A DNA stretch of 64,000 bases from an uncultured Bacteroidales bacterium (GTDB taxonomy: Bacteria; Bacteroidota; Bacteroidia; Bacteroidales; P3), in the NCBI GenBank assembly GCA_947165255.1, contig CAMUZR010000002.1, positions 202,477 through 266,476 of the forward strand. Reading direction: 5' to 3'. This document shows, piece after piece, positions 9,668 to 19,441 of the stretch. The notes below the pieces were generated by a model. It made no database searches. It was given only the letters and a program-made list of their open reading frames with translations, and was not told the origin of the DNA. Each line of letters begins with the position of its first letter. Positions within the stretch are counted from its first letter, which is position 1. A program made the translations under genes and the position numbers.

Positions 9668-12433
9668 ATGTCTAAAAGACTGAATATTGTTAAGTTGGTA
9701 ATTTCTGTGCTGTCCCTGTCCGCACTAGCCTACTCCTGCTCAACACAGAAAGCCAACTGGGCAAATGTTCAGTATCATAATACTACTGCGCACTACAACA
9801 TCTGGTGGAATGGTAACGAGAGCCTGAAGCAAGGTGTTGAAATGCTCGAAAGCAAGGTAAAGGACGACTACACACGGATTTTACCTGTATACAAATTGGG
9901 GACAAAAGAGGATGTGATGTCACTCAACCCCCAATTCGATCGTGCTATTGAAAAAAGCGTCAAAGGCATAAAAAAGCACAGCATTTTCATTAATGGGATG
10001 GAGCATGTGGAATATATTTCTAAATGCTACCTTATGATGGCCTATGCCACATTCTACAAACAAGACTACGTCAATGCCGCCAGTACCTGTCAAATGCTGA
10101 CAACCCAATACCAAGGTACCGAAATAGGCGACGAGGCTGCCATCCTTTATGCCCGCTGTTCCACTCAGGACCAACGCTACCAAGATGCCGAAAGCATGTT
10201 GGACGAACTAGTCAATGCCTTAGGCAAAGGAGGTTTCTCGAATAGTCAGAAAATGAACCTTTACCTAGCAATGGCTGAGTGCACAATTCCTCAGGAGAAA
10301 TATAAGAAAGGAGTGCAGTTTTTAAAGCTGGCCTTGGACGAAAATCCATCGCGCCGACAAAAAGCGCGAATCTGCTATATCCTGGGACAAATATATCAAG
10401 ATCAAGACAAGCGTCCGACGGCCTCCAAGTATTATGAGAAAGTGCTCGGCTGTGGTCCTGACTATGAGATGGAGTTCAACTCTCGTTTGAATATGGCCTC
10501 CTGTGCCGACCTACAACATACTGACCAGGCCAAGCTTGAACGACTTCTCGACAGAATGCTCAGAGACAAAAAAAACGAGGAATTCCGAGACCAGATTTTC
10601 TTTGCAAAAGGCGAAATGTATCTTGGCATGAGAGAAACCTCCAAAGCCGTTGATGCATTCAAGACCTCATGTGCGGTGTCCAAAACCAATCCGGCACAAA
10701 AGGCTCGTTCAGCCATACGTTTGGCAGAACTCATGTACGATAAATTCCAAAACTACGACCAATCTCAGATTTATTACGACACAGCCATTACGCTGATTAA
10801 GCCCGACTATCCGCATTATGCTAATATCAAATCGCGTTACGACCTGCTCACTTCCCTGGTTTCCTTCACCCGAGTAATCGACCGAAACGATAGCCTAATT
10901 GCCGTAGCCAATATGACTGAAACGGAACGCATGGAACTAATCAACAAGAAAATAGAGGAAGTGAAAAAAGCCGAGGAAGAAGCCAAAGAGCGTGAACTCC
11001 TAGAACAATTGGCTAACGACGGCAAAGCCCAGCAGAACACCCTTCAGGGCGACTGGTATTTCTATAATAGCAACACTGTCCAAAAAGGCAAAGAAACCTT
11101 CCGTCAACGATGGGGTATGCGTACACTGGAAGACTACTGGTTCCTGTCCAAAAAAGGTCTTCTGGGCATGAATATGCTAGCCCTAAATAACGACGAAAAC
11201 ACGGATTCGGATTCCGGAAACGAAAGTCCCGATGAGGCCACTACTGATTCCATCCAATCAGCCGACAAAAAAGACTCCAGCAGCAAAGGCAATCCCGACG
11301 ACCCTCACTCCATTGCCTATTATCTTAAAGACCTCCCCAAAAGTCAAGCCGATCAAGACTCCATGCAGGCACAAACCGCGGTCAGCCTTCTCAATGCCGG
11401 TTACATATATTTCGATGGCATACATAACATTCCCAGAGCCCTAGACTGCTACTTGCGGATGGCCAACAACTACACTGAAAATGACGAGATTGTCCAAGCC
11501 TTTTTTATGCTTTACAAGATATACGACAGGCAGGGCAACACCCCAAGTTCCAACTACTATCGCGACATGGTATTACTGGGTTTTCCCGACAGCGACTTCT
11601 CCAACCTTATTCTCGACGAAGACTATTACAAAGAAATAATCCGTCGCAGCCAGTTGATAAAAGAGGACTACGACGAAGTATATAACCTCTATCGTAAGCG
11701 ACGCTACGATGATGTCGTCCAATCCGTCACAACAGCAAAAAAACTATACGAGGGAGATCCCATGCTAGGTAAATTCAGCTATTGGGAGGGGTTGGCCTAC
11801 GCCCGTATGGACAAAAAAGCCGCAGCCATCAAAACCTTCCAAGACATAGTTTCCACTTATCCTCAAACCGACAGTATCGTTCCTTTAGCTTTAGCCCAAC
11901 TCGAATATTTGATGGGGGAAGGCGGCAAATACATTACCAATAGCGGTTCCGACGAAGAACTCAACGACTCAGTCATGAGCAATCTCGAAGAAAAGGTACT
12001 TAGACTCAGAGAAACCGTATCTGAAATGAGGGAACCCAAAGAGGAACTACCTCCCGAAGCCCAACTTTTCCGTTACCGCGCCGACCGTCCCCACCAAGTG
12101 ATTATTCTGGTTAAAGACAAAAAAATACGTGCCACCCAACTTCAAGGCAAAGTCGGACTCTTTATCAACTCCTATTATGGCAATTCTGGCCTCCAGGTGA
12201 AACCACTTATGTTCACCGACACTACGCAAATGATTACCATCAAAAGTTTCAACAACGCATCCGATGCTGTTGACTTTAGCAAACATCTCATGCGTGACGA
12301 AGGCCCAATGCAAGACTACAGTCCCAGCGATTATCAGATATTTGCCATCTCTCAGCAGAATTACGCAACGCTATACAATCGCAAGAAAGTAGATGCATAC
12401 AAGTTGTTTTATGAAAAATATTATCTAAAATGA
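9668..12433 (+). CDS. TPR-repeat lipoprotein, SprE/PorW-like (type IX secretion/gliding associated)
   Basis: Lipobox ALAYSCSTQ, WANVQYHNTTAHYNIWWNGNESL, multiple TPRs, 921 aa. Confidence 0.83.
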   Translation: MSKRLNIVKLVISVLSLSALAYSCSTQKANWANVQYHNTTAHYNIWWNGNESLKQGVEMLESKVKDDYTRILPVYKLGTKEDVMSLNPQFDRAIEKSVKGIKKHSIFINGMEHVEYISKCYLMMAYATFYKQDYVNAASTCQMLTTQYQGTEIGDEAAILYARCSTQDQRYQDAESMLDELVNALGKGGFSNSQKMNLYLAMAECTIPQEKYKKGVQFLKLALDENPSRRQKARICYILGQIYQDQDKRPTASKYYEKVLGCGPDYEMEFNSRLNMASCADLQHTDQAKLERLLDRMLRDKKNEEFRDQIFFAKGEMYLGMRETSKAVDAFKTSCAVSKTNPAQKARSAIRLAELMYDKFQNYDQSQIYYDTAITLIKPDYPHYANIKSRYDLLTSLVSFTRVIDRNDSLIAVANMTETERMELINKKIEEVKKAEEEAKERELLEQLANDGKAQQNTLQGDWYFYNSNTVQKGKETFRQRWGMRTLEDYWFLSKKGLLGMNMLALNNDENTDSDSGNESPDEATTDSIQSADKKDSSSKGNPDDPHSIAYYLKDLPKSQADQDSMQAQTAVSLLNAGYIYFDGIHNIPRALDCYLRMANNYTENDEIVQAFFMLYKIYDRQGNTPSSNYYRDMVLLGFPDSDFSNLILDEDYYKEIIRRSQLIKEDYDEVYNLYRKRRYDDVVQSVTTAKKLYEGDPMLGKFSYWEGLAYARMDKKAAAIKTFQDIVSTYPQTDSIVPLALAQLEYLMGEGGKYITNSGSDEELNDSVMSNLEEKVLRLRETVSEMREPKEELPPEAQLFRYRADRPHQVIILVKDKKIRATQLQGKVGLFINSYYGNSGLQVKPLMFTDTTQMITIKSFNNASDAVDFSKHLMRDEGPMQDYSPSDYQIFAISQQNYATLYNRKKVDAYKLFYEKYYLK

Positions 12434-12774
12434 GCGAAGCAATAAATAGTCTTATCAACACCATCACCGTGGGCACAACCATCAAAGGCGACATCCAAGC
12501 CAATGGCGATTTTCGCATGGACGGCACTCTCGATGGTAACATCACTCTCACTGGCAAACTCGTGATAGGTGAGCAAGGCCACATCATAGGCAACGTAGTA
12601 TGCCAAAATGCCAATGTTATGGGTGTGATAGATGGCAATTTGTCTGTCAAAGAATTCCTCACCCTCTATTCTTCTGCCCGTGTAAAAGGTGACATCGTTG
12701 CCAACAAATTGGCCATCGAACCCGGAGCCTATTTTACTGGCACCTGCCACATGTTAGACGAGCTAACCGATTAA
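12430..12774 (+). CDS. Bactofilin (polymer-forming cytoskeletal protein)
   Basis: INTITVGTTIKGDIQANGDFRMDGTLDGNITLTGKLVIGEQGHIIGNVVCQNANVMG; overlaps preceding stop. Confidence 0.93.
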   Translation: MSEAINSLINTITVGTTIKGDIQANGDFRMDGTLDGNITLTGKLVIGEQGHIIGNVVCQNANVMGVIDGNLSVKEFLTLYSSARVKGDIVANKLAIEPGAYFTGTCHMLDELTD

Positions 12775-12778
12775 TTCA

Positions 12779-14191
12779 ATGGAAAGTACGCTGCAACAAC
12801 TTTTTGCAGATTGGGCTGGTGAACAGGCACAAGACATACTAAAACTCTCCGCCAACGGGAGCAACCGATTGTATTGGCGCATCATAGGAGAAAGCCACAG
12901 ATGTATTGCCGCATTCAATGACGACATTCGCGAGAACAAGGCCTTTTTCTATTATAGCAAGACATTAGGAAACAAAGGCATCCGTGTCCCTCAAGTATAC
13001 ATAATCGACTCCTCCAAACGATTCTACCTTCAAGAAGACTTAGGCGATACCACATTATACAATTATGTATACGACAAACGCCGTCTTTCAGGAGGATTTG
13101 ATACCGAAGTGCTCAATGTCTACAAAAAAGTCCTATCCGACCTTTCCGACATCCAGCTTGCAGGTCGCGACATGGATTTCTCCAATGCCTATCCCCGTAT
13201 GGCCTTTGATTCCCAGTCGATACAATGGGATCTCAATTATTTCAAATACTATTTCCTTAAACTCAAACACATACAGTTCGACGAAGAACTGCTGGAACGG
13301 GACTTCCACAGCCTTATCGAATTCTTGCTTTCGACCGACTGCAATTTCTTTCTCTACCGCGACTTCCAGTCTCGCAACATCATGCTCAAAAACGGAACCC
13401 CCTATTACATCGATTTCCAAGGGGGTAGGAGAGGAGCTGCACAATATGATGTTGCCTCTTTGCTCTATAGTGCCAAAAGCGATATTCCTGAACCCATCCG
13501 TCAAGAACTTCTGATCCACTACCTCAACTGCCTCACGCAGAAATGTTCCATCAGCAAAGACGAATTCCTTCACTACTTCTGGGGCTATGTCCTCATTCGA
13601 ATCATGCAAGCTATGGGAGCCTACGGCTACCGAGGCTATTTTGAACGAAAAGAATACTTTCTGAGTAGCATACCGTTGGCCGTCAACAATCTGAGAAATA
13701 TTATCGAACGACATCCTTTGCCCATTCAACTGCCTCACCTCTCACAAGTATGGCACCAGATAGCACAGTCGGAACTATCCCAAAGCAATCCCCCACAATC
13801 TTCAGGTCTCACCGTGACCATCACTAGCTTTTCATATAAAAAAGGCTTACCCCAAGACCCCTCCGGCAATGGTGGCGGCTATGTATTCGACTGCCGCGCA
13901 CTCCCCAATCCCGGCCGCTACCCCGAATACCGTTGCTACACCGGAAAGGACAAACCCGTTATCGATTTCTTCCACGGCGACGAGGCTGTCGAGCTTTTCC
14001 TGCAGGGTGCCAAACAACTTGTGGGATCCTCCATTAAGAAATACTTAGAACGAAACTTCTCGAGTCTGACGGTCTGTTTTGGCTGCACCGGAGGCCAACA
14101 TCGCTCAGTTTACTGCGCAGAAAGAATGGCCGAATGGATTAAGAATAATTTTGATTGTCAGGTTATTATAATTCATCGCGAACAAGGATAA
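12779..14191 (+). CDS. APH/AmgK-like phosphotransferase fused to RapZ C-terminal-like domain
   Basis: N-terminal FFLYRDFQSRNIMLKNGTPYYIDFQGGRRG (kinase catalytic/Mg loops); C-terminal FDCRALPNPGRYPEYRCYTGKDKPV ... CFGCTGGQHRSVYCAERMAEWI (RapZ-C). Confidence 0.86.
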   Translation: MESTLQQLFADWAGEQAQDILKLSANGSNRLYWRIIGESHRCIAAFNDDIRENKAFFYYSKTLGNKGIRVPQVYIIDSSKRFYLQEDLGDTTLYNYVYDKRRLSGGFDTEVLNVYKKVLSDLSDIQLAGRDMDFSNAYPRMAFDSQSIQWDLNYFKYYFLKLKHIQFDEELLERDFHSLIEFLLSTDCNFFLYRDFQSRNIMLKNGTPYYIDFQGGRRGAAQYDVASLLYSAKSDIPEPIRQELLIHYLNCLTQKCSISKDEFLHYFWGYVLIRIMQAMGAYGYRGYFERKEYFLSSIPLAVNNLRNIIERHPLPIQLPHLSQVWHQIAQSELSQSNPPQSSGLTVTITSFSYKKGLPQDPSGNGGGYVFDCRALPNPGRYPEYRCYTGKDKPVIDFFHGDEAVELFLQGAKQLVGSSIKKYLERNFSSLTVCFGCTGGQHRSVYCAERMAEWIKNNFDCQVIIIHREQG

Positions 14192-14234
14192 AAAAAACTT
14201 TCAACTTTTTTTTCGCCACTTCTCACTTTTTTCG

Positions 14235-14242
14235 TATCTTTG
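14235..14242 (+). promoter_or_regulatory. -7 box TATCTTTG upstream of 14281 gene
   Basis: cTTTTTTCgTATCTTTGc. Confidence 0.72.
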
Positions 14243-14280
14243 CAATCTCAATTTAAGAAAAAATAAAACATTAATATAAC

Positions 14281-14952
14281 ATGAAAAGTAGAACTTTAAT
14301 CCAGATTCTCCTAGGCTTAGTGATAGTCGGCCTTTCAATATGGCTTGTATCTAGCATCATGAAGCCTGTTAAGTTTCAAAATGAGTACGACCTACGTCGC
14401 GACGCTTGTGCCGAAAAGCTTAAAGCCATCCGTGCGTTAGAGGATGCTTATAAGAACACTTACGGTTGCTACACTGGCAGTTTCGACACCCTCTTCAACC
14501 GTCTGATGAACGAAGACAGCCTCAGCGTGGTCAACAAGAACATCAACTATGACAAGATTCCCGAAGATGTGAAACTCGAAGAACTGCCCGAATCAGAAGC
14601 TATCAAGCTCGGCTATGTCTCCCGTGTTGTCGCCTATGTCAACCCCATCGAAAACCTCAGAGCAAATCCCAAAGCCAAATTCAACCTTACCGATGAGGAA
14701 ATCCTCAACCTCCGTTATGTCCCTTATCCCAAGGGCGAAAAGAACGAGTTCGAACTTGAGGCTGGCTTCATCGAGAAGAGTGGCTACCAAATGCCCGTCT
14801 TCGAGTGCAAGGTGATGATGGAAGACCTCCTTTCCGACTTGGACGAGCAGCTTGTCATCAATAAGCTCGCCGAGCTGAACGAAAACCATCGTTTCCCCGG
14901 TTGGAAAGTTGGTGATATGACTCAGGCCATTACCGATGGTAACTTCGAATAA
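14281..14952 (+). CDS. Conserved hypothetical protein with N-terminal TM helix
   Basis: 223 aa; IQILLGLVIVGLSIWLVSSIM TM segment; own promoter upstream. Confidence 0.7.
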   Translation: MKSRTLIQILLGLVIVGLSIWLVSSIMKPVKFQNEYDLRRDACAEKLKAIRALEDAYKNTYGCYTGSFDTLFNRLMNEDSLSVVNKNINYDKIPEDVKLEELPESEAIKLGYVSRVVAYVNPIENLRANPKAKFNLTDEEILNLRYVPYPKGEKNEFELEAGFIEKSGYQMPVFECKVMMEDLLSDLDEQLVINKLAELNENHRFPGWKVGDMTQAITDGNFE

Positions 14953-14954
14953 CA

Positions 14955-15782
14955 ATGTCGCATAAAGTCACAACTATTATCAAGTCTGATAAGGCGGTGG
15001 CCAATAACGAATCAAGATTATCCATTTGCCTTTTGGCAAATGGATTTTCTTTTTCAATTATCGCCAGTCATGACGAAATAGTGCTCTTTGCCGAGGTCGA
15101 ATTTGATTTCAATATCCCTCTAGGCACACTTTCTCAATCCATCAAAGATTTCTTTGCCCAAAACAACATCTCCACATTTGGGTTCAAGCAAGCCACATTG
15201 GCAGTTTTTTCCGATGATTTTGTCTGGGTCCCAGAACATCTCCACGAGCCTGTACGCAACCGCCAGTATCTCCAAATGGTGTCCAAACCCGCGCTCGACA
15301 GTGGCATCTACCATATTGCCGTCCCACACCTGCACTCAATGATGGTATTCACTGCCCCCGCCACTGTTGTGACAGCCTTCAAACTGGCCATTCCTGGAAT
15401 CGACGTGCACTGCCAGCACTCCATATTAGCCAGCCAATCTTTACTCAAAAAAAGCGCACTGCATCCTGTTCTGCTCATGTATGTACGCGATAGGGTAGGG
15501 GACTTCGAAGCCTTCTACAACAACCAACTGCTGCTCAGCAATAGCTTTTCCGCTTCCAATGAAAACGAACTCCTCTACCGTGCCATCGAACTGATGAAAC
15601 AGCTCCATCTAGAAACTCCCGACATGGAACTTGCCATCTGCGGCAATGTGGGGCGTGAAATCTACTCCCTTCTGCAGCACTACTTTCCCAATGTCTCACT
15701 TTACACCGGTCATCCCTTCACTTTCACCAACCCCCAGTTCCATACCCTCCCTACCTATAAGCACATCATGCTTTTCTCCTAA
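14955..15782 (+). CDS. DUF3822-family protein
   Basis: 275 aa; family features and position immediately upstream of rsmD as in other Bacteroidetes. Confidence 0.7.
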   Translation: MSHKVTTIIKSDKAVANNESRLSICLLANGFSFSIIASHDEIVLFAEVEFDFNIPLGTLSQSIKDFFAQNNISTFGFKQATLAVFSDDFVWVPEHLHEPVRNRQYLQMVSKPALDSGIYHIAVPHLHSMMVFTAPATVVTAFKLAIPGIDVHCQHSILASQSLLKKSALHPVLLMYVRDRVGDFEAFYNNQLLLSNSFSASNENELLYRAIELMKQLHLETPDMELAICGNVGREIYSLLQHYFPNVSLYTGHPFTFTNPQFHTLPTYKHIMLFS

Positions 15783-15804
15783 ACTCATTTAAAACCACAT
15801 TTCT

Positions 15805-16362
15805 ATGCGTATCATTGCAGGAACACTCCGAGGTCGCCGACTCAATCCTCCCACCACATTGCCCGTTCGCCCAACCACCGATATGGCGCGAGAGAGCCTT
15901 TTCAATATTCTCAACAACTATGTCGACTACGAGGAATGCTCCGTCCTAGACCTCTTTGCAGGCACTGGGGCAGTGTCGCTCGAATTCATTTCCCGTGGTG
16001 CCAAGGATGTTACATCAATCGACATCAATGCCCAGTGCACAGATTTTATTAAAAGTACAGCCAAGCAATTCAATGTCAACAATATCCATGTAGTCCGTTC
16101 TGACGTATTCGAGCTAATCAAGCGAGCCTATAAAAAATTCGACATCATTTTTGCCGACCCGCCTTACGCCCTTGAAAACCTACAGCAACTGCCAGACCTC
16201 ATTTTCGAACACGACATGCTTTCCGAAGACGGCATTTTCGTACTCGAACATCCGCGTGAATATCAATTCGAGCAGCACCCACACTTCTGGCAGCATCGCA
16301 ACTATGGCAAAGTCAATTTTACCTTCTTTGCACAAAAATTAGACGAAGAAAACAATCAATAA
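15805..16362 (+). CDS. rsmD: 16S rRNA (guanine966-N2)-methyltransferase
   Basis: MRIIAGTLRGRRL, RPTTDMARESLFNIL, VLDLFAGTGAVSLEFISRGA, DIIFADPPY. Confidence 0.95.
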   Translation: MRIIAGTLRGRRLNPPTTLPVRPTTDMARESLFNILNNYVDYEECSVLDLFAGTGAVSLEFISRGAKDVTSIDINAQCTDFIKSTAKQFNVNNIHVVRSDVFELIKRAYKKFDIIFADPPYALENLQQLPDLIFEHDMLSEDGIFVLEHPREYQFEQHPHFWQHRNYGKVNFTFFAQKLDEENNQ

Positions 16363-16385
16363 AGTACAATTATAAATAAAGTAAT

Positions 16386-17333
16386 ATGAAAGCAGTAGTA
16401 AAAACTAATTTCTCTTTTCCCAAACAAAAAAGTCTCTATGTCGGTAAAGTACGTGACGTCTACAATATCGACGACAAGTATATGGCAATGGTAGTGAGCG
16501 ACCGTATTAGCGCTTTCGACGTAGTCCTTCCCAAGGGCATTCCTTACAAAGGTCAGGTCCTCAATCAAATAGCCTCCAAATTCTTAGATGCCACCGCCGA
16601 CATCGTCCCCAACTGGAAACTTGCCACCCCCGACCCAATGGTCACTGTGGGTCTTAAATGCGAAGGTTTTCGAGTCGAAATGATTGTGCGCGGCTATCTT
16701 GCCGGAAGCGCCTGGCGCGAATACAAAGCCGGTGCCCGCACCCTCTGCGGTGTCCCTCTGCCCGACGGTATGGTCGAAAACCAAAAATTCCCCACACCCA
16801 TACTCACCCCAACCACCAAAGCCGACGAAGGGCACGACGAGAACATCTCCCGCGAAGAAATCATCAGCAAGGGATTGGTGTCCAAGGAAGACTACGAGCA
16901 GTTGGAAAAGTACGCTCTGGCTCTCTTCCAGCGTGGTACCGAGATTGCCGCATCCAAGGGTCTGATACTGGTAGATACCAAATACGAGTTTGGCAAACGC
17001 GACGGCAAAATCTACCTCATCGACGAAATCCATACCCCCGACAGCAGCCGCTATTTCTACGCAGAAGGCTATGAAGAGCGCCTTGCCAAAGGCGAGCACC
17101 AGCGCCAACTCTCCAAGGAATTTGTCCGCGAGTGGCTCATGGCCAATGGCTTCCAGGGAAAGGAAGGACAGCAGGTGCCCGAAATGACCGACGAGATTGT
17201 CAACAGCATAACCGATCGTTACATCGAACTCTACGAGCACATCACCGGCGAAAAATTCCAGAAAGCCGACGACTGCTCCGACATTACTGCCCGTATCGAA
17301 AAGAATGTCACCGACTATCTGAAAACACTATAA
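16386..17333 (+). CDS. purC: Phosphoribosylaminoimidazolesuccinocarboxamide synthase
   Basis: [77 protein letters not shown]. Confidence 0.97.
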   Translation: MKAVVKTNFSFPKQKSLYVGKVRDVYNIDDKYMAMVVSDRISAFDVVLPKGIPYKGQVLNQIASKFLDATADIVPNWKLATPDPMVTVGLKCEGFRVEMIVRGYLAGSAWREYKAGARTLCGVPLPDGMVENQKFPTPILTPTTKADEGHDENISREEIISKGLVSKEDYEQLEKYALALFQRGTEIAASKGLILVDTKYEFGKRDGKIYLIDEIHTPDSSRYFYAEGYEERLAKGEHQRQLSKEFVREWLMANGFQGKEGQQVPEMTDEIVNSITDRYIELYEHITGEKFQKADDCSDITARIEKNVTDYLKTL

Positions 17334-17334
17334 C

Positions 17335-17820
17335 ATGGAAATTGAGCGCAAATATCTCGTTCGTGACCTGCCGGACGACTTAGACCAGTACGAGCACTAC
17401 GAGATTGAACAAGCTTACCTCTGTACATCACCCACCTTGCGCATCCGCAAGATGGGTGATGCCTATATTCTAACCGTCAAGGAAAAAATCAACAATTCCT
17501 CTTCTGCCATCCACAACCGCGAGGAAGAATTCTCCCTTAGCGAGCAAGCTTACAACCACTTGCTTTCAAAATGCGACTTTGGTAGGGTAGGGAAGACCCG
17601 CTACCGCATCAACCTCCGCCAACAACTGGGCGATGGTACCTACGAAGGACTGATTGCCGAATTGGACATCTTCCACGGACGCCATAGAGGTTTGATGTTA
17701 GTAGAAGTCGAATTCCCCAACACCCAAGTGGCCAACAATTTCGTCCCACCCAGCTGGTTTGGCGAGGACGTTTCCTCCGACTATCACTATCGTAACAGCT
17801 ATTTGGCATCCATGCCATGA
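17335..17820 (+). CDS. CYTH domain-containing protein (triphosphate tunnel metalloenzyme)
   Basis: MEIERKYLV start, LRIRKMGDAYILTVKEK, TRYRI, EGLIAELDIFHGRHRGLMLVEVEF. Confidence 0.9.
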   Translation: MEIERKYLVRDLPDDLDQYEHYEIEQAYLCTSPTLRIRKMGDAYILTVKEKINNSSSAIHNREEEFSLSEQAYNHLLSKCDFGRVGKTRYRINLRQQLGDGTYEGLIAELDIFHGRHRGLMLVEVEFPNTQVANNFVPPSWFGEDVSSDYHYRNSYLASMP

Positions 17821-19427
17821 AAAAAATACCGCACACATTCACCATCGTCTTCTCGCTAATCGTCCTGGCGGCAATATGCACATGGTTCATCCCCGCAGGC
17901 GAATTTGTGCGAGAAACCATTATCATTCAAAATGCCGACGGCAGCACCTCTTCTCGAGAGGTAGTACAGAACAACTCGTTCCACTTTGTCGAAAGCCAGC
18001 CCCAAACCTGGCAGATATTCTCATCGCTCTTCAACGGTTTTGTCGACAAGGCCGACATCATCATATTCATTCTCATGGTAGGGGGAGCGTTTTGGATTCT
18101 CAACAACAGCCACGCCATCGATGTGGGTGTTATGGCATTCCTTCGCAAGGTTTTGAAGCTCAACAAATACAAGTTTTTTAAGAAACTAGGAGTCGAAAAC
18201 ATCATCATTGCCCTGATAATGGTCATGTTCAGCCTCTTTGGAGCCGTATTTGGCATGAGCGAGGAGACTATTGCCTTTGTCATCATTTTCGTGCCCTTGG
18301 CCATCTCCATGGGCTACGACTCCATAGTGGGTGTGTGTATGTGCTATGTGGCTGCACATGTGGGCTTTGCTGGGGCCATGCTCAACCCTTTCACCATCGG
18401 CATAGCCCAAGGCATTGCCCAGTTGCCCATCTTCTCCGGACTCGAATACCGATTCTTCTGCTGGGTGGTACTTACCATCATAGGCATTGCTTTTGTGCTG
18501 TGGTATGCCAACCGGGTGAAGCGCCACCCCGAAAAATCACCCATGTACAAACTCGACGACTACTGGCGCCAACGCGCACAGGAACAATCACTTTCACCTG
18601 TGGCTTATCACACTCCCACCGTAGCCTGGGTGCTCTACGGCATCCTTTCGGCCATCATGGTGGTGTGCGCCATACTCATGCCCAAAACATCCATCAACAT
18701 TGGTGGGGGAGAGTCCGAATTAGTAATCCTGCCCATCTTGGCCGCACTCTTCATCCTTTCTGGCTTCTTCATGCTGCGCAAGTCGGTCCATTTTTTCATC
18801 CTCGACATCCTGCTCTTCACCATCTGTTTCCTAGTTGTGGGAGTGTTAGGCTATGGGTGGTACGTAATGGAAATATCAGCACTCTTTCTGGCCATGGGCA
18901 TCTGCAGCGGCATTGCCGACAAGCAAAGCGCCGACGATATTGCCAAGCTCTTTTTGGCAGGATGCAAAGACATTCTGTCAGCCGCACTTGTCGTGGGACT
19001 GGCCAGTGGCATCATCTTCATCCTACGCGACGGAAAAGTCATCGACACCATTCTCTACGGCCTCACCCGCTCCTTGGCCGAGACGGGCGAAGTGGCCTCC
19101 CTTGGCGTGATGTACCTCTTCCAAACCCTGCTCAACCTCATTATGCCCAGCGGGTCGGCCAAAGCAGCTCTCACCATGCCCATCATGGCCCAATTTGCTG
19201 ACCTGATTAATGTTAGCCGACAAACAACCGTTCTGGCCTTCCAATTTGGCGACGGCTTCACCAATATGATCACCCCCACCAGTGGAGTACTCATTGCCTG
19301 CATTGGGGTGGCCAAGATACCCTATGCCACTTGGGTGAAATGGGCCTGGAAGTTTATCCTGGCACTCATCGTGATTGGGTTCCTCCTCATGTTGCCTACC
19401 TTATTTTTCCATTTTCCCGGATTTTAA
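17817..19427 (+). CDS. YfcC-family transporter (C4-dicarboxylate anaerobic carrier-like)
   Basis: 536 aa, multi-TM; MKKIPHTFTIVFSLIVLAAICTWFIPAGEF, PSGSAKAALTMPIMAQFADL; ATGA overlap with CYTH gene. Confidence 0.88.
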   Translation: MKKIPHTFTIVFSLIVLAAICTWFIPAGEFVRETIIIQNADGSTSSREVVQNNSFHFVESQPQTWQIFSSLFNGFVDKADIIIFILMVGGAFWILNNSHAIDVGVMAFLRKVLKLNKYKFFKKLGVENIIIALIMVMFSLFGAVFGMSEETIAFVIIFVPLAISMGYDSIVGVCMCYVAAHVGFAGAMLNPFTIGIAQGIAQLPIFSGLEYRFFCWVVLTIIGIAFVLWYANRVKRHPEKSPMYKLDDYWRQRAQEQSLSPVAYHTPTVAWVLYGILSAIMVVCAILMPKTSINIGGGESELVILPILAALFILSGFFMLRKSVHFFILDILLFTICFLVVGVLGYGWYVMEISALFLAMGICSGIADKQSADDIAKLFLAGCKDILSAALVVGLASGIIFILRDGKVIDTILYGLTRSLAETGEVASLGVMYLFQTLLNLIMPSGSAKAALTMPIMAQFADLINVSRQTTVLAFQFGDGFTNMITPTSGVLIACIGVAKIPYATWVKWAWKFILALIVIGFLLMLPTLFFHFPGF

Positions 19428-19441
19428 AAAATATCATCGTC

